Assembly: GCF_000513955.1 (NCBI RefSeq)
Contig: NZ_KI911328.1
Coordinates: 222,640-286,639 of the forward strand
Reading direction: 5' to 3'
DNA length: 64,000 nt
Origin: Pseudoxanthomonas suwonensis J47
GTDB taxonomy: Bacteria; Pseudomonadota; Gammaproteobacteria; Xanthomonadales; Xanthomonadaceae
In this document: positions 19,530-31,950 of the stretch, piece by piece
Layout of the letters: each line of letters starts with the position of its first letter
Position numbering within the stretch: position 1 is the first letter of the stretch
Made by a program: the position numbers and the translations under genes
Notes under the pieces: model-generated
Database searches by the model: none
Told to the model about the DNA's origin: nothing
The model's input: the letters and a program-made list of their open reading frames with translations, nothing else

Positions 19530-20621
19530 TCAGGCGCCCTTCTCGAACACGCCAAAGAACACCAGCAGCGCCGTCACCGCGATCCAGAAGATCGTGAGCG
19601 GGATGAAGACCTTCCAGCCCAGGCGCATGATCTGGTCGTAGCGGTAGCGCGGGAAGCTGGCGCGGAACCAGATATACGCGCTGGCGAAGAAGAACACCTT
19701 CGCGAGCAGCCACGGCCAGCCGCCCTTCCAGATCCAGTCGACCCACGGCGAGACGTCCGCCGTGACCCAGCCCTGGATCGGGCTCAGCCAGCCGCCGAGG
19801 AAGAAGATCGAGATCAGGAAGCTGACCAGGATCATGTTGGCGTACTCGGCCAGGAAGAACAGCGCGAACGCCGAGCCGGAGTACTCGACCATGTGGCCGG
19901 CCACGATCTCCGATTCGCCTTCCACCACGTCGAACGGCGCGCGGTTGGTCTCGGCCACGCCGGACACCCAGTACACGACGAACAGCGGCAGCAGCGGCAG
20001 CCAGAACCACTCGAAGAAGCCGGCGTTGCCCGCCTGCGCCATGACGATGTCGGTCAGGTTCAGGCTGCCGGCGGCGATCAGCACGCCGACCAGGGCGAAG
20101 CCCATCGCGATCTCGTAGCTGACCACCTGCGCGGCCGACCGCATCGCGCCCAGGAACGCGTACTTCGAGTTCGACGCCCAGCCGGCGATGATGATGCCGT
20201 ACACGCCCAGCGAGGTCATCGCCAGCAGGTACAGCAGGCCGGCGTTGGCGTTGGACAGCACCAGCTGGTAGTCGAACGGCACCACCGCCCAGGCGGCGAA
20301 GGCCGGCGCCAGCACGATCAGCGGCGCCAGGATGTACATCACCTTGTGCGCGTTGGCCGGGCGGATGACTTCCTTGAACAGCAGCTTGAAGACGTCCGCG
20401 AACGCCTGGAAGATGCCCATGCCCACGTACATCGGCCCGTGGCGCACGTGCATCCAGCCGATGAGCTTGCGCTCCCAGACCACGTAGAAGGCGACCGAGA
20501 CGATCACCGGCACGGCGATCAGCAGGATCTTGAGCACGATCCACAGCGCCGGGCCCAGTTCGCCCAGCCCGTAGAACCATTCGCGCAGCGGGCCAATTGC
20601 TTGAATCAGCAGTTCGTTCAT
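19530..20621 (-). CDS. nuoH: NADH-quinone oxidoreductase subunit H
   Basis: Heel subunit that forms much of the quinone chamber, 363 residues with eight or nine helices. Signatures are [18 protein letters not shown] and [19 protein letters not shown]. The start ATG 20621 overlaps the nuoG stop by 4 nt. Confidence 0.97.
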   Translation of the reverse strand: MNELLIQAIGPLREWFYGLGELGPALWIVLKILLIAVPVIVSVAFYVVWERKLIGWMHVRHGPMYVGMGIFQAFADVFKLLFKEVIRPANAHKVMYILAPLIVLAPAFAAWAVVPFDYQLVLSNANAGLLYLLAMTSLGVYGIIIAGWASNSKYAFLGAMRSAAQVVSYEIAMGFALVGVLIAAGSLNLTDIVMAQAGNAGFFEWFWLPLLPLFVVYWVSGVAETNRAPFDVVEGESEIVAGHMVEYSGSAFALFFLAEYANMILVSFLISIFFLGGWLSPIQGWVTADVSPWVDWIWKGGWPWLLAKVFFFASAYIWFRASFPRYRYDQIMRLGWKVFIPLTIFWIAVTALLVFFGVFEKGA

Positions 20622-22857
20622 GCAGCCACCACCTCGACCCGGCCCGCGCCCAGCGGCGCGGTGGCGCCGTGGCCCCCCTCGATCCATGCGACGCCCGCGG
20701 CCACGCGCGCGTCAGCCACCAGCGGCAGGGTCGCGGTGCCGGCGGCACCCTTGACCTTGGCCACCCCACCCTCGCCCAGCGCCGCGGCGTCGGCCGGGTT
20801 CAGCACGATCCGCGCCTCGACGTTCAGCGGGTGCGCCTGCAGCGCGGCGGCGCGGCGGACCACCGCGTCGGTGCGGTAGATCGCCGGCACCAGCGCCAGC
20901 TCCAGGCCGCCCTGGCCCGGTTCGCCGGCCTTGCCGGCCTTAAGCTCGACCTTGCGGCCGCCTTCCAGCTGCGCGCGCGCGCCGGCCAGGTCGGTGAACT
21001 CGAAGCCCGGCAGGCCCAGTTCGCCGCCCAGCGCACGCAGCACGCGCCAGCCCTCGCGGGCCTGGCCCGGCAGCTTGCCGCCGGCGTGCGCCCGCTGCTC
21101 GATACCGTCCAGATTGGTCAGCGTCGCGTCGATTTCCGGCAGCGCGCCGATCGGCAGGATCACGTCGGCGACCGCGCGGGTCGACTCGCAGGCGAAGTGG
21201 CTGAACGCCACGACCTGGGCGGCGTTGAGCGCCTTGAGCGCGGCGGCAGTGTCGGCGAAATCCAGGCCCGGCTCGATGCCGTACAGCACGTAGGCGCTGC
21301 GCGGCTCGGCGAACATGCCGGCCACGTCGCGCGCGGACGGCAGCACGCCGGCGCGGGCCAGGCCGACCGCGTTCGCACCCTGCGGGATGCGGCACAGCGC
21401 GGCGCCGGTGGCGGCGGCGAAATCGCGCGCGGCGGCGCGGATCGCGGCGGCCTGCGGATGGTTCTCGGCGATCGCGCCGACGACCACCGCAGCGCGGGTC
21501 GCGCCCTTCACAGCCTCGCGCAGGGCGGCGTCGCCCAGCGCCTCGGCGAAGCGCGACGGCGGCACGATCTGCTTGCCGGCCACGGCGAAGGTGAAGTCGA
21601 AGTCGACCGGGTTGACCACGTGGATGCGGGCGTTGCGCTTGACCTGCGCCTGGCGCAGGCGCGCGTGCAGCAGCGGCAGCTCGTGGCGCAGGTTGGTGCC
21701 GACCAGCACGACCACGTCGGCCTGGCCGACCTCGGCCAGCGGCATGGCGAACGGCTCGGCCACGGCCGCGTCGGAGAAGTCGCGGCTGTTGATGCGGTGG
21801 TCGATGTTGCCGGTGCCCAGCTCGGCGGCCAGGGTGGCCAGCAGGCCGCCCTCCTCGTTCGAGGTGGCCGGGTGCGCGAGCACGCCCAGCGCATCGCCCC
21901 GGTTCGCGCCCAGGATCCCGGCGGCAGCGGCCAGGCCCTCGGCCCAGCTCACTTCCTTCCACTGCCCGTCCACCTTGCGCAGCGGCACGGTGGCGCGGTC
22001 GGCGGCGTAGAGGCCCTGGTGCGAGTAGCGGTCGCGGTCCGACAGCCAGCACTCGTTCACCGCCTCGTTGTCGCGCGGCACGGTGCGCAGCACTTCGCCG
22101 CGGCGCACGTGCAGGAACAGGTTCGAGCCCATGGCGTCGTGGTAGCCCAGCGACTCCCTGGCCATCAGCTCCCACGGGCGGGCGCGGAACTGGAAGACCT
22201 TGTTGGTCAGCGCGCCCACCGGGCACACGTCGATGACGTTGCCGGACAGCTCGGTGGTCAGCGGCTTGCCGTCGTAGGTGCCGATCTGCAGGTTCTCGCC
22301 GCGGTACATGCCGCCCAGCTCGTAGGTGCCCGCGATCTCGCCGGTGAAGCGGATGCAGCGGGTGCACTGGATGCAGCGGGTCATCTCGGTGGCGACCAGC
22401 GGACCGATGTCCTCGTCCGGCACCACGCGCTTGCGTTCCTGGTAGCGGCTGACCGAGCGGCCGTAGCCCAGCGACAGGTCCTGCAGCTCGCACTCGCCGC
22501 CCTGGTCGCAGACCGGGCAGTCGAGCGGATGGTTGATCAGCAGGAACTCCATGACGTTCCGCTGCGCCTTCAGGGCCTTCTCGTTGCGGGTGAAGACCTT
22601 CAGGCCATCCATCACCGGGGTGGCGCAGGCCGGCGACGGCTTCGGCGCCGAGCGGCCGCCCACTTCGGTGTCGACCAGGCACATGCGGCAGTTCGCCGCC
22701 ACGGCCAGCTTGTCGTGGTAGCAGAAGCGCGGGATCGGGATGCCGGCCTTGTCGGCGGCCTGGATGATCATCGAGCCCTTGGGCGCGGCCAGCTCGACCC
22801 CGTCGATGAAGATGGTGACGTGGTCCGGCGGCAGGTTCGGGTTGACGGGCTGCGCAC

Positions 22858-22861
<4 letters not shown>
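20618..22861 (-). CDS. nuoG: NADH-quinone oxidoreductase subunit G
   Basis: Largest peripheral subunit, 747 residues. The N-terminal [2Fe-2S] ferredoxin domain (about 12-90) has cysteines in [16 protein letters not shown]. It is followed by the His-Cys segment [18 protein letters not shown] (N5 cluster) and [10 protein letters not shown] with [11 protein letters not shown] (N4). The rest is molybdopterin-oxidoreductase-like and catalytically silent in the family. Start overlaps the nuoF stop (ATGA). Confidence 0.97.
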
Positions 22862-24228
<1,367 letters not shown>

Positions 24229-24239
24229 CTGCGCCGCCC

Positions 24240-24767
24240 TCACTTCAATCCGTCGAGCAGCTCGTCCACCTTCTCGGGGGTGAGCTTCTCGTGGTAATGG
24301 CCGTTGATCACGACCACCGGGGCGCCGCAGCACGCGGCCACGCATTCTTCCTCGCGCTTGAGGTAGACGCGGCCGTCGGCGGTCGATTCGCCCAGCTTGC
24401 AGCCCAGCTTCTTCTCGGCGTGCTCGACCAGGTCCTGCGCGCCGTTGAGCCAGCAGCTGATGTTGGTGCAGAACGCAACGTTGTTGCGGCCCACCGGCTG
24501 GGTCTCGAACATCGAGTAGAAGGTGGCGACCTCGTAGGCCCACACCGGCGGGATGTCCAGGTATTTGGCCACCGCGGCGATCAGCTCGTCGCTGAGCCAG
24601 CCACCGTTCTGTTCCTGGGCCGCGTGCAGGCCCTGCAGCACCGCCGAACGCTTGCGGTCCGGCGGGAACTTGGTCAGCCAGTGGTCGATGTGCGCGCGGG
24701 TCGCGTCGCTCAGCACGACCATCGGGTCGACGTTGCGCGCGTTCTCGAAATTACCGGTGGCCTTCAT
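24240..24767 (-). CDS. nuoE: NADH-quinone oxidoreductase subunit E, [2Fe-2S]
   Basis: Thioredoxin-like subunit with cluster N1a, 175 residues. Ligands are C100-x4-C105 and C142-x3-C146 (CTNISC, CVAACC). ATG 24767 overlaps the nuoD stop by 4 nt. It works with NuoF and NuoG as the NADH dehydrogenase module. Confidence 0.97.
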   Translation of the reverse strand: MKATGNFENARNVDPMVVLSDATRAHIDHWLTKFPPDRKRSAVLQGLHAAQEQNGGWLSDELIAAVAKYLDIPPVWAYEVATFYSMFETQPVGRNNVAFCTNISCWLNGAQDLVEHAEKKLGCKLGESTADGRVYLKREEECVAACCGAPVVVINGHYHEKLTPEKVDELLDGLK

Positions 24768-26080
24768 CGATCCACCTCACCAAACACAAGATCATAGGTA
24801 CCGATCATGGCCACGACGTCGGCCAGCATGTGGCCGCGCACGATCTCGTCCATCGAGGACAGGTGCGCGAAGCCGGGGGCGCGCAGGTGCACGCGGAACG
24901 GCTTGTTGGCGCCGTCGGAGACCAGGTAGCAGCCGAACTCGCCCTTGGGCGCCTCGACCGCGGCGTAGGTCTCGCCGGCCGGCACGCAGTAGCCTTCGGA
25001 GAACAGCTTGAAGTGGTGGATCAGGGCTTCCATGTCGTCCTTCATCTCCTCGCGCCTGGGAGGGGCGACCTTGAAGTTCCTGACCATCACCGGGCCCGGG
25101 TTGGCCTTCAGCCACTTCACGCACTGCTCGATGATGCGGTTGGACTGGCGCATCTCGGCGACGCGCACCAGGTAGCGGTCGTAGCAGTCGCCGTTGACGC
25201 CCACCGGGATGTCGAAGTCGACTTCGGCGTACTTGGCGTACGGCTGCTTCTTGCGCAGGTCCCAGGCGAGGCCCGAGCCGCGGACCATCGGGCCGGTCAT
25301 GCCCCAGGCCATCGCCTGCTCCGGGGTGACCACGCCGATGCCGACGGTGCGCTGCTTCCAGATGCGGTTGTCGGTCAGCAGCGTCTCGTACTCGTCGACG
25401 CGCTTGGGGAACTCGCGGGTGAAGTGCTCGATGTAGTCCAGGAGCGAGCCCTCGCGCGCCTCGTTGAAGCGCTTGAGCTTGGCGCCCTTGTGCCAGGGCG
25501 ACTCCTTGTACTTCGGCATGTGGTCCGGCAGGTCGCGGTAGACGCCGCCCGGGCGGTAGTACGCCGCGTGCATGCGCGCGCCGCTGACCGCCTCGTAGAC
25601 GTCCATCAGCTCCTCGCGCTCGCGGAACGCGTACAGGAACACCGCCATCGCGCCGAGGTCCAGCGCGTTGGAACCGACCCACATCAGGTGGTTCAGGATG
25701 CGGGTGATCTCGTCGAACATCGTGCGGATGTACTGCGCGCGCTCCGGCGCCTCGATCCCCAGCAGGGTCTCGATCGCGCGCACGTAGGCGTGCTCGTTGC
25801 ACATCATCGACACGTAGTCGAGGCGGTCCATGTAGCCGATCGACTGGTTGAACGGCTTGGACTCGGCCAGCTTCTCGGTACCGCGGTGGAGCAGGCCCAC
25901 GTGCGGGTCGGCGCGGACGATGGTCTCGCCGTCCATTTCCAGGATCAGGCGCAGCACGCCATGCGCGGCCGGGTGCTGCGGGCCGAAGTTCATGGTGTAG
26001 TTGCGGATCTCCTGCCGGCTGGCCGGAGCGCCGGCGCCCTGGCCGGCCTGGATGCTGCTATCGGACATCTGTGCGCTCAC
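24764..26080 (-). CDS. nuoD: NADH-quinone oxidoreductase subunit D
   Basis: 49-kDa-type subunit lining the quinone site, about 438 residues. Conserved segments are [34 protein letters not shown] and [17 protein letters not shown] at 26080 is preferred over ATG at 26068: GGGAGG lies 8 nt before the GTG, and the GTG overlaps the nuoC stop as GTGA, like the other nuo junctions. The choice changes only four N-terminal residues. It is separate from nuoC, unlike the nuoCD fusion of E. coli. Confidence 0.96.
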   Translation of the reverse strand: MSAQMSDSSIQAGQGAGAPASRQEIRNYTMNFGPQHPAAHGVLRLILEMDGETIVRADPHVGLLHRGTEKLAESKPFNQSIGYMDRLDYVSMMCNEHAYVRAIETLLGIEAPERAQYIRTMFDEITRILNHLMWVGSNALDLGAMAVFLYAFREREELMDVYEAVSGARMHAAYYRPGGVYRDLPDHMPKYKESPWHKGAKLKRFNEAREGSLLDYIEHFTREFPKRVDEYETLLTDNRIWKQRTVGIGVVTPEQAMAWGMTGPMVRGSGLAWDLRKKQPYAKYAEVDFDIPVGVNGDCYDRYLVRVAEMRQSNRIIEQCVKWLKANPGPVMVRNFKVAPPRREEMKDDMEALIHHFKLFSEGYCVPAGETYAAVEAPKGEFGCYLVSDGANKPFRVHLRAPGFAHLSSMDEIVRGHMLADVVAMIGTYDLVFGEVDR

Positions 26081-26829
26081 TTGGCGGCCTCCCGCTGCGC
26101 GGCCTCGCCGGCGGCGGTCTCGTAGCGGGCGTCGTGGCGGATCACGCGCGGCACGTTGACGCGCGGCTCGACCGAGGTCACCGGCTCGTACACGACGCGC
26201 TTGCGCTCCTCGTCGTAACGCACCTCGACGTTGCCGATCAGCGGGAAGTCCTTGCGGAACGGGTGGCCGACGAAACCGTAGTCGGTCAGGATCCGGCGCA
26301 GGTCCGGATGGCCTTCGAAGACGATGCCGTACAGGTCGAACGCCTCGCGCTCGAACCAGTTGGCGCCCGCCCAGATGCCGGTCACCGACGGCACCACCGG
26401 CAGCACGTCGTCGGGGGCGAAGCAGCGCACGCGCAGGCGGCGGTTGCCCGAGTACGACAGCAGGTGCAGCACGGCGGCGAAGCGGCGCTCCGGCGCGACG
26501 ATCGGCTCGATGCGGTCGCGGCCCTGCTGGCTGGGCTTCTCGCCCCAGCCGAAGCGGCCGGTGCCCTTGCCTTCGACGCCGCGGCTGAAGCCGCTGGAGG
26601 ACACGTCCTCGGTGTCCCACTCGTCGCTGCCGTAGCCGAGGTAGTCGATGCCGCTCACCGCGGTGAGCTGCTCGAAGCCGAGCTCGTCGCGCAGCGCCTG
26701 GCAGGTCGCCAGCAGGTCGGAGGCGGCGACCTCGAGGGTGGTCTCGCCACGGGGCTCGACCACGGTCACCGTCGCGGCCGGGAAACGGTCGCGCAGTCGT
26801 TGGGCGAAGGAAGCAGCTGGCTCGGCCAT
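26077..26829 (-). CDS. nuoC: NADH-quinone oxidoreductase subunit C
   Basis: 30-kDa-type peripheral subunit, 250 residues. The family signature is seen as [20 protein letters not shown] with [17 protein letters not shown]. An extra segment at about 70-105 ([18 protein letters not shown] onwards) interrupts the usual N-terminal half and seems typical of xanthomonads. The start ATG is at 26829. Confidence 0.96.
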   Translation of the reverse strand: MAEPAASFAQRLRDRFPAATVTVVEPRGETTLEVAASDLLATCQALRDELGFEQLTAVSGIDYLGYGSDEWDTEDVSSSGFSRGVEGKGTGRFGWGEKPSQQGRDRIEPIVAPERRFAAVLHLLSYSGNRRLRVRCFAPDDVLPVVPSVTGIWAGANWFEREAFDLYGIVFEGHPDLRRILTDYGFVGHPFRKDFPLIGNVEVRYDEERKRVVYEPVTSVEPRVNVPRVIRHDARYETAAGEAAQREAAK

Positions 26830-26860
26830 GGGGCTTGGCGTGGTTCCGGAAAGAGGGGGT

Positions 26861-27433
26861 TCAGCGGTCGATCTTGTTGGTCCTGGCCACGGTCTGCGTG
26901 CGCCAGATCTTCTTCTGCAGCTGCAGGATGCCGTAGACCAGGGCCTCGGCCGTCGGCGGGCAGCCCGGCACGTAGACGTCGACCGGGACGATGCGGTCGC
27001 AGCCGCGCACCACCGAGTACGAGTAGTGGTAGTAGCCGCCGCCGTTGGCGCAGCTGCCCATGGAGATGACCCACTTCGGGTCGGGCATCTGGTCGTAGAC
27101 CTTGCGCAGCGCCGGGGCCATCTTGTTGACCAGGGTGCCGGCCACGATCATCACGTCGGACTGGCGCGGCGACGGGCGGAACACCACGCCGTAGCGGTCC
27201 AGGTCCAGGCGCGCGGCGCCGGCGTGCATCATCTCGACCGCGCAGCAGGCCAGGCCGAAGGTCATCGGCCACATCGAGCCGGTGCGGGCCCAGTTGACCA
27301 GGGCGTCGACGCTGGTGGTGACGTAGCCCTTCTCCAGCAGCGGGTTCTCGCCTTCGGGACGAAGGATGTCGTCCACCCGCCCTTCCGGGATCGGGTTGGT
27401 CATCAGGCGATCGATGGTTTGGATCACTCCCAT
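26861..27433 (-). CDS. nuoB: NADH-quinone oxidoreductase subunit B, cluster N2
   Basis: PSST-type subunit holding the terminal [4Fe-4S] cluster N2 that reduces quinone, 190 residues. Ligands are the tandem C63-C64 ([12 protein letters not shown]), C128 ([10 protein letters not shown]) and C158 (GCPPTAEAL). ATG 27433 lies inside the end of nuoA, giving a 10-nt overlap. Confidence 0.98.
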   Translation of the reverse strand: MGVIQTIDRLMTNPIPEGRVDDILRPEGENPLLEKGYVTTSVDALVNWARTGSMWPMTFGLACCAVEMMHAGAARLDLDRYGVVFRPSPRQSDVMIVAGTLVNKMAPALRKVYDQMPDPKWVISMGSCANGGGYYHYSYSVVRGCDRIVPVDVYVPGCPPTAEALVYGILQLQKKIWRTQTVARTNKIDR

Positions 27434-27780
27434 TCGAGCGCTCCCTTCTTCCAGACGTAGACGAAACCGAGGAACAGCATCCCGACGAACAGGCCCATGG
27501 TGACCAGTGCGCGGGCGCCCAGGTCCTGGAACACCAGGGTCCACGGCACGATGAAGATGATTTCCAGGTCGAAGACGATGAACTGGATGGCGATGAGGTA
27601 GTAGCGCACGTCGAACTTCATGCGCGCGTCCTCGAACGCCTCGAAGCCGCACTCGTAGGGCGACAGCTTACGCAGGTCGGGGCGACGTGGCCCCAGCAGG
27701 TTGCCGATGACGATCAGCGCGACGCCGATGCCGGTGGCCACGATCAGGAACAACAGGGTCGGCAGGTATTGGGCCAGCAC
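27424..27780 (-). CDS. nuoA: NADH-quinone oxidoreductase subunit A
   Basis: Three-helix membrane subunit beside the quinone chamber, 118 residues. It carries the conserved loop [20 protein letters not shown] and helix [11 protein letters not shown]. The start is GTG at 27780 with GAGAG-like sequence upstream, giving [12 protein letters not shown]; a longer frame upstream runs into the leader. First gene of the operon. Confidence 0.96.
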   Translation of the reverse strand: MLAQYLPTLLFLIVATGIGVALIVIGNLLGPRRPDLRKLSPYECGFEAFEDARMKFDVRYYLIAIQFIVFDLEIIFIVPWTLVFQDLGARALVTMGLFVGMLFLGFVYVWKKGALEWE

Positions 27781-27944
27781 TCGTGGTTCTCTCTTGCCTC
27801 TGCCCGTGACCGGGCCTGGGTCGGTTTCCGCGTTGGTCGCGGAGCGCCTGTAGCGTCCTCGCCGCCAAGCCGCCCCGGGCGACCGGCGATGCCGCGGACG
27901 TGGCGCCAGTGCCGGTGTCCGCTGCGATTGTGCACAGCAGCGGA

Positions 27945-27974
27945 ATTGTAGCGGTTGCGCGGTTCGGGAGTAAA
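27945..27974 (-). promoter_or_regulatory. Sigma-70-like promoter of nuo operon
   Basis: Minus strand TTTACT (27974-27969), an 18-nt spacer, and TACAAT (27950-27945). The predicted start is near 27938, giving a leader of roughly 158 nt before nuoA. No FNR box (TTGAT-N4-ATCAA) was seen close to it. The rest of 27781-28009 holds no other recognisable feature. Confidence 0.65.
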
Positions 27975-28009
27975 CGCTTGCACGCTTGCCGCAACGCCGC
28001 ATTTCCAAG

Positions 28010-28035
28010 AAAAAAGCCCGCTTCACGCGGGCTTT
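28010..28035 (-). terminator. Rho-independent terminator after tRNA-Leu
   Basis: Minus strand AAAGCCCGCGTGAAGCGGGCTTTTTT: an 8-bp stem with 5-nt loop and T-tract. It starts about 68 nt past the tRNA-Leu 3' end and ends the accD-glmM-tpiA-secG-tRNA unit before the nuo promoter. Confidence 0.88.
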
Positions 28036-28103
28036 CGTCCTGGCGGCCCGGCCGTGCCGGCCCGGCCCGCCTGGCGCCCCGGTTTCCCGGTCCGCCGGCT
28101 GTA

Positions 28104-28188
28104 TGGTGCCCAAGAGGGGACTCGAACCCCTACGACTCTCGTCGCTACCACCTCAAGGTAGTGCGTCTACCAATTCCGCCACCTGGGC
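28104..28188 (-). tRNA. tRNA-Leu (GAG)
   Basis: An 85-nt class II tRNA with long variable arm (GCGACGAGAGTCGT) and encoded CCA. The anticodon arm CTACCTTGAGGTGGTAG gives anticodon GAG; the T-arm is GGGGTTCGAGTCCCC. It follows secG directly, as leuU does in E. coli. Confidence 0.97.
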
Positions 28189-28231
28189 TTGAAACTCGTG
28201 CGCCGCGGTGCGGCGGCGCGCATTGTACTGC

Positions 28232-28669
28232 TTACTGCGCCGGCGGAGCAGCCTCTTCCGCAGATTCCTGCGCCGGAGCCGGCACCGGGGCGTCGGCGGC
28301 CGGCGCCACGGCGGGCACCTCGGCCGACGGGGCCGGCGGCAGGGCCGGCAGTTCGCCCGGGGCGGCGGCCGGCGCGGGCGCCGGGGCGGCGACCTCGCCC
28401 ATCACGCCCAGGCTCTGCTCGGCGACCGGGCGGGCGCTGTGGGTGGCGTACCAGGCCATGAACAGGCTGATGCCGAAGAACACCACGGCGAGCCACTTGG
28501 TGCTCTTGGACAGGAAGTTGGACGCGCCGCGCGCGCCGAACACCGTGCCCGAGGCGCCGGCACCGAAACCGGAGCCCGCGGCCGCGCCGGCGCCGCGCTG
28601 CAGCAGGATCAGCGCGATCATCGCGATCGCCACCAGCACGTACACCACGTTGAGGATCAGCATCAGCAT
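28232..28669 (-). CDS. secG: Preprotein translocase subunit SecG
   Basis: Two-helix accessory subunit of the SecYEG channel. N-terminal helix VVYVLVAIAMIALILLQRG, the conserved loop GASGTVFGARGASNFLSKST, and second helix WLAVVFFGISLFMAWYAT. A Pro/Ala/Glu-rich tail (about 90-145) makes it 145 residues, longer than E. coli SecG (110). It lies between tpiA and tRNA-Leu. Confidence 0.95.
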   Translation of the reverse strand: MLMLILNVVYVLVAIAMIALILLQRGAGAAAGSGFGAGASGTVFGARGASNFLSKSTKWLAVVFFGISLFMAWYATHSARPVAEQSLGVMGEVAAPAPAPAAAPGELPALPPAPSAEVPAVAPAADAPVPAPAQESAEEAAPPAQ

Positions 28670-28690
28670 CTGTGTCTTCTCGACTTGCGA

Positions 28691-29455
28691 TTACGCCCCG
28701 GAAGCCGGCGAGGCCGCCCGGGCGATGGCCAGGAAGTCCGCGGCCACCAGCGAGGCGCCACCGATCAGCCCGCCATCCACGTCCGGCTGCGCGAACAGGG
28801 CGCCGGCGTTGTCGGGCTTCACGCTGCCGCCGTAAAGGATGGGCAGGGAATCGGCGATTCTAGCATCGTGGCGGCCGATATGGCGACGGATGAAGGCATG
28901 GACCGCCTGGGCCTGCTCCGGGGTGGCGGTACGGCCGGTGCCGATCGCCCAGACCGGCTCGTAGGCCACGACGGCCTTCTCGAACCCGGCCACGCCCACC
29001 AGTTCCAGGACCGGATCCAGCTGCGAGGCGATCACGTCCTCGGCCCGGCCGGCGTCGCGCTCCTCCAGGCTCTCGCCCACGCACAGGATCGGCTGCAGCC
29101 CCGCGTTGAGGGCGGCCAGGACCTTGCGAGCAACCAGCGCACTGTCCTCGTGGTGGTACTGGCGGCGCTCGGAGTGGCCGCACAGGCCGTAGCGCGCGCC
29201 GACGTCGACCAGCATCGCCGCCGAGACCTCGCCGGTGTAGGCGCCCTTCTCGTTGTGGCTGACGTCCTGGGCGCCGAAGGCCAGGTCGCGGCCCTCGAAG
29301 TCCTCGATCAGGTCGCCCAGGTAGGGCAGCGGCGGCAGCACCACGACCTCCACGCCCGGCACCGGGACGTGGTCGGCGATCCCGGCCACCAGCGAGGTGG
29401 CGAAATCACGGGTGCCATGGAGCTTCCAGTTGCCCGCCACGATCCTACGACGCAT
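28691..29455 (-). CDS. tpiA: Triose-phosphate isomerase
   Basis: Glycolytic TIM-barrel enzyme interconverting dihydroxyacetone phosphate and glyceraldehyde 3-phosphate. The 254 residues include the substrate-site N9 and K11 (AGNWKLHG), the catalytic His in LCGHSERRQ, the catalytic Glu and flexible loop 6 in [15 protein letters not shown], and the phosphate loop [14 protein letters not shown] 29455 is preceded by GGGGAGAG. It sits 21 nt upstream of secG, a common pairing. Confidence 0.98.
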   Translation of the reverse strand: MRRRIVAGNWKLHGTRDFATSLVAGIADHVPVPGVEVVVLPPLPYLGDLIEDFEGRDLAFGAQDVSHNEKGAYTGEVSAAMLVDVGARYGLCGHSERRQYHHEDSALVARKVLAALNAGLQPILCVGESLEERDAGRAEDVIASQLDPVLELVGVAGFEKAVVAYEPVWAIGTGRTATPEQAQAVHAFIRRHIGRHDARIADSLPILYGGSVKPDNAGALFAQPDVDGGLIGGASLVAADFLAIARAASPASGA

Positions 29456-29537
29456 TGCCGATCTCTCCCCTGCATAACTGGTATAGCGCTACAGGATACC
29501 GCGTCGCCCTGGCTTTCCGCTGCCCCACAAGCAGGAA

Positions 29538-29560
29538 GGGGAGCAGGCATCGCGCTCCCC
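29538..29560 (-). terminator. Possible terminator after the dioxygenase gene
   Basis: Minus strand GGGGAGC, a 9-nt loop, then GCTCCCC and TTCCT, starting 10 nt after the stop at 29570. The stem is sound but the U-tract is poor, so termination may be incomplete and tpiA may be partly co-transcribed. Confidence 0.45.
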
Positions 29561-29569
29561 TGCCCTCGC

Positions 29570-30508
29570 TTACTTCAGCTTGATCTCGCGCAGGCGTTCC
29601 TCGAGGTAGCCCTGGGCGGTGATCGGCTCCGGATAGCGGCTCGGGTTGTCCGGGGTGATGCACGACGGCAGCACGTCGATCAGGAAGTCCGGGTTCGGGT
29701 GCAGGAAGAACGGCACCGAGTAGCGCGGCTGGCGCGCCAGCTCGCCCGGGGGATTGACCACGCGGTGGATGGTCGACGGGTACACGTGGTTGGTCAGGCG
29801 CTGCAGCATGTCGCCGATGTTAACCACGATGGTGTCCTCGTCGGCGGTGAACGGCACCCACTCGCCTTCGTGCGACCGCACTTCCAGACCGGCGGCGCTG
29901 GCGCCGACCAGCAGGGTGATCAGGTTGATGTCGCCGTGCGCGCCGGCGCGAACGTTGGGGATGTCGTCGGCGGTGATCGGCGGGTAGTGGATCGGGCGCA
30001 GGATCGAGTTGCCGAAGTTGGTCTTGTCGGCGAAGTAGTTCTCCGGCAGGCCGATGTGCAGGGCCAGCGCCGCCAGCACGCGCGAACCGAGCGCGTCGAG
30101 CTTCTGGTACAGGCCGTAACCGTACTCGCGGAACTCCGGCACTTCCTCCGGCCACAGGTTCGGCGGCATCACGTCGCGGTACTTCGAGTCCTCCGGGATC
30201 TCGCGGCCGATGTGCCAGAACTCCTTCAGGTCGAAGTGCTTCGAATCCTTGGCGGTTTCCACGCCGAACGGGGTGTAGCCGCGCGCGCCGCCGCCGCCGG
30301 GCACGTGGTATTTCTTCTTCGTTTCCTCCGGCAGGGCGAAGAAGCGCTTGAACGCGTCGTAGGCCTTGTCGATGTAGTCCTGCGGGATGCCGTGGTTGCG
30401 GATGCCCGCGAAACCCCATTCGCGGTAGGCCGCGCCGAGGTCGGCGACGAAACCTTCGCGGTCGGTCTCGAAGCGGGTGATGTCGAGGGTGGGAATGCGT
30501 GCTGCCAT
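29570..30508 (-). CDS. Isopenicillin-N-synthase-like Fe(II)/2-oxoglutarate dioxygenase
   Basis: Non-haem iron oxygenase of the plant-type DIOX/isopenicillin N synthase family, 312 residues, cytoplasmic. The N-terminal DIOX_N domain (about 5-115) has GFAGIRNHGIP. The double-stranded beta helix carries the iron ligands H191-x-D193 (AGAHGDINL) and H248 (STIHRVVN), and the co-substrate R262-x-S264 motif (PRYSVPFF). ATG 30508 begins MAARIPTLDITRF. It lies between glmM and tpiA, which says nothing about its substrate. The exact reaction is unknown; members oxidise amino acids, small metabolites or hormones. Confidence 0.88.
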   Translation of the reverse strand: MAARIPTLDITRFETDREGFVADLGAAYREWGFAGIRNHGIPQDYIDKAYDAFKRFFALPEETKKKYHVPGGGGARGYTPFGVETAKDSKHFDLKEFWHIGREIPEDSKYRDVMPPNLWPEEVPEFREYGYGLYQKLDALGSRVLAALALHIGLPENYFADKTNFGNSILRPIHYPPITADDIPNVRAGAHGDINLITLLVGASAAGLEVRSHEGEWVPFTADEDTIVVNIGDMLQRLTNHVYPSTIHRVVNPPGELARQPRYSVPFFLHPNPDFLIDVLPSCITPDNPSRYPEPITAQGYLEERLREIKLK

Positions 30509-30594
30509 GTGGTTCTGCTCCGGGTATTTCGGCTTGCGTGGCGGGCGGCGTGGTTCCCGCCACGCCGTGCGCCGGTGTTCTTCTTCGGATCGGC

Positions 30595-31950
30595 TCAGGC
30601 GGCGGCCTGGCGCACCGCGCCGGCGAGGCGCTCGAGTGTGTCGTTCATGAGCGCGGCGTCGTCGGCCTCGACCGTGACCCGCACCACCGGCTCGGTGCCG
30701 GACGGGCGCAGGAACGCGCGCCCCCGGCCCTGCACCGCCGCCTGCGCGCCCTGCAGCGCGGTGCGCACGCTTTCGGCATCGACCACGGCCTTGGCCGAGG
30801 CACCGTCGAGGCGCACGTTGATGGTCTTCTGCGGCAGCATCGCCAGGCCCTGCACGGCCTCGCGCAGGCCCTGGCCGGAACGGCGCAGTGCGTCCAGCAC
30901 CTGCAGCGCGCTGACGATGGCGTCGCCGGTGGTGGCGCGGTCCAGGCACAGCAGGTGGCCGGAGGCCTCGCCGCCGAGCACGCCACCGCCCTCGACCAGG
31001 GCCTGGTGCACGTAGCGGTCGCCGACCCTGGCGCGCTGGAACGGGATGCCGGCCTCGGCCAGCGCCTTCTCCAGGCCGTAGTTGGTCATCAGCGTGCCGA
31101 CCACCGGCCCGCGCAGGCGGCCGCTGGCCTGCCAGTCGCGGGCCAGCACGTAGAGCAGGCCGTCGCCGTCGACCGGCGTACCCTGCGCGTCGACCATCAG
31201 CACGCGGTCGCCGTCGCCGTCGAAAGCGATGCCCAGGTCGGCGCCGACCTCGCGGACCTTGGCGGCGAGGTTGTCGATGTGCATCGAGCCGACGCCGGCG
31301 TTGATGTTGAGCCCGTCCGGCGCGGCGCCGATGGCGACCACCTCGGCGCCCAGCTCGCGGAACAGCAGCGGGGCGATGTGGTAGTTGGCGCCGTGCGCGC
31401 AGTCCAGGACCAGCTTCATGCCGCGCAGGTCGAAGCCGCGTGGCACGGTGTACTTGCAGAATTCGATGTAGCGGCCGACCGCGTCGCGGGCGCGCACGGC
31501 CTTGCCCAGCTGGCCGGACTCGACCGTGGCGAACTCGCCCTCCAGCGCTTCTTCGATCGCCAGCTCGGTGGCGTCGTCGAGCTTCTCGCCTTCGGCGGAG
31601 AAGAACTTGATGCCGTTGTCGTAGTGCGGGTTGTGCGAGGCGCTGATCACGATGCCGGCGTCCGCGCCCAGGGTGCGGGTCAGGAACGCCACCGCCGGGG
31701 TCGGCATCGGCCCCAGCAGCTGCACGTCGGTGCCGGCGGCGACCAGGCCCGCTTCCAGCGCGGCCTCGAACATGTAGCCGGAGATGCGGGTGTCCTTGCC
31801 GATCACCACCGAGCGCCGGCCCGGCTTCTGTGCGGCCAGGACCCGGCCCAGGGCATTGCCCAGCCGCAGCACGAAGTCGGCCGAGATCGGGCCCTGCCCG
31901 ACCCGGCCGCGGATGCCGTCGGTGCCGAACCAGCGCCGGGCTACGGTCAT
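30595..31950 (-). CDS. glmM: Phosphoglucosamine mutase
   Basis: Converts glucosamine-6-P to glucosamine-1-P for UDP-GlcNAc, feeding peptidoglycan and LPS. The 451 residues carry the phosphoserine loop [16 protein letters not shown] (S105), the metal loop [13 protein letters not shown], the sugar loop GEASGHLLC and the phosphate loop [14 protein letters not shown] 31950 overlaps the accD stop by 4 nt, so the two are translationally coupled. Confidence 0.97.
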   Translation of the reverse strand: MTVARRWFGTDGIRGRVGQGPISADFVLRLGNALGRVLAAQKPGRRSVVIGKDTRISGYMFEAALEAGLVAAGTDVQLLGPMPTPAVAFLTRTLGADAGIVISASHNPHYDNGIKFFSAEGEKLDDATELAIEEALEGEFATVESGQLGKAVRARDAVGRYIEFCKYTVPRGFDLRGMKLVLDCAHGANYHIAPLLFRELGAEVVAIGAAPDGLNINAGVGSMHIDNLAAKVREVGADLGIAFDGDGDRVLMVDAQGTPVDGDGLLYVLARDWQASGRLRGPVVGTLMTNYGLEKALAEAGIPFQRARVGDRYVHQALVEGGGVLGGEASGHLLCLDRATTGDAIVSALQVLDALRRSGQGLREAVQGLAMLPQKTINVRLDGASAKAVVDAESVRTALQGAQAAVQGRGRAFLRPSGTEPVVRVTVEADDAALMNDTLERLAGAVRQAAA

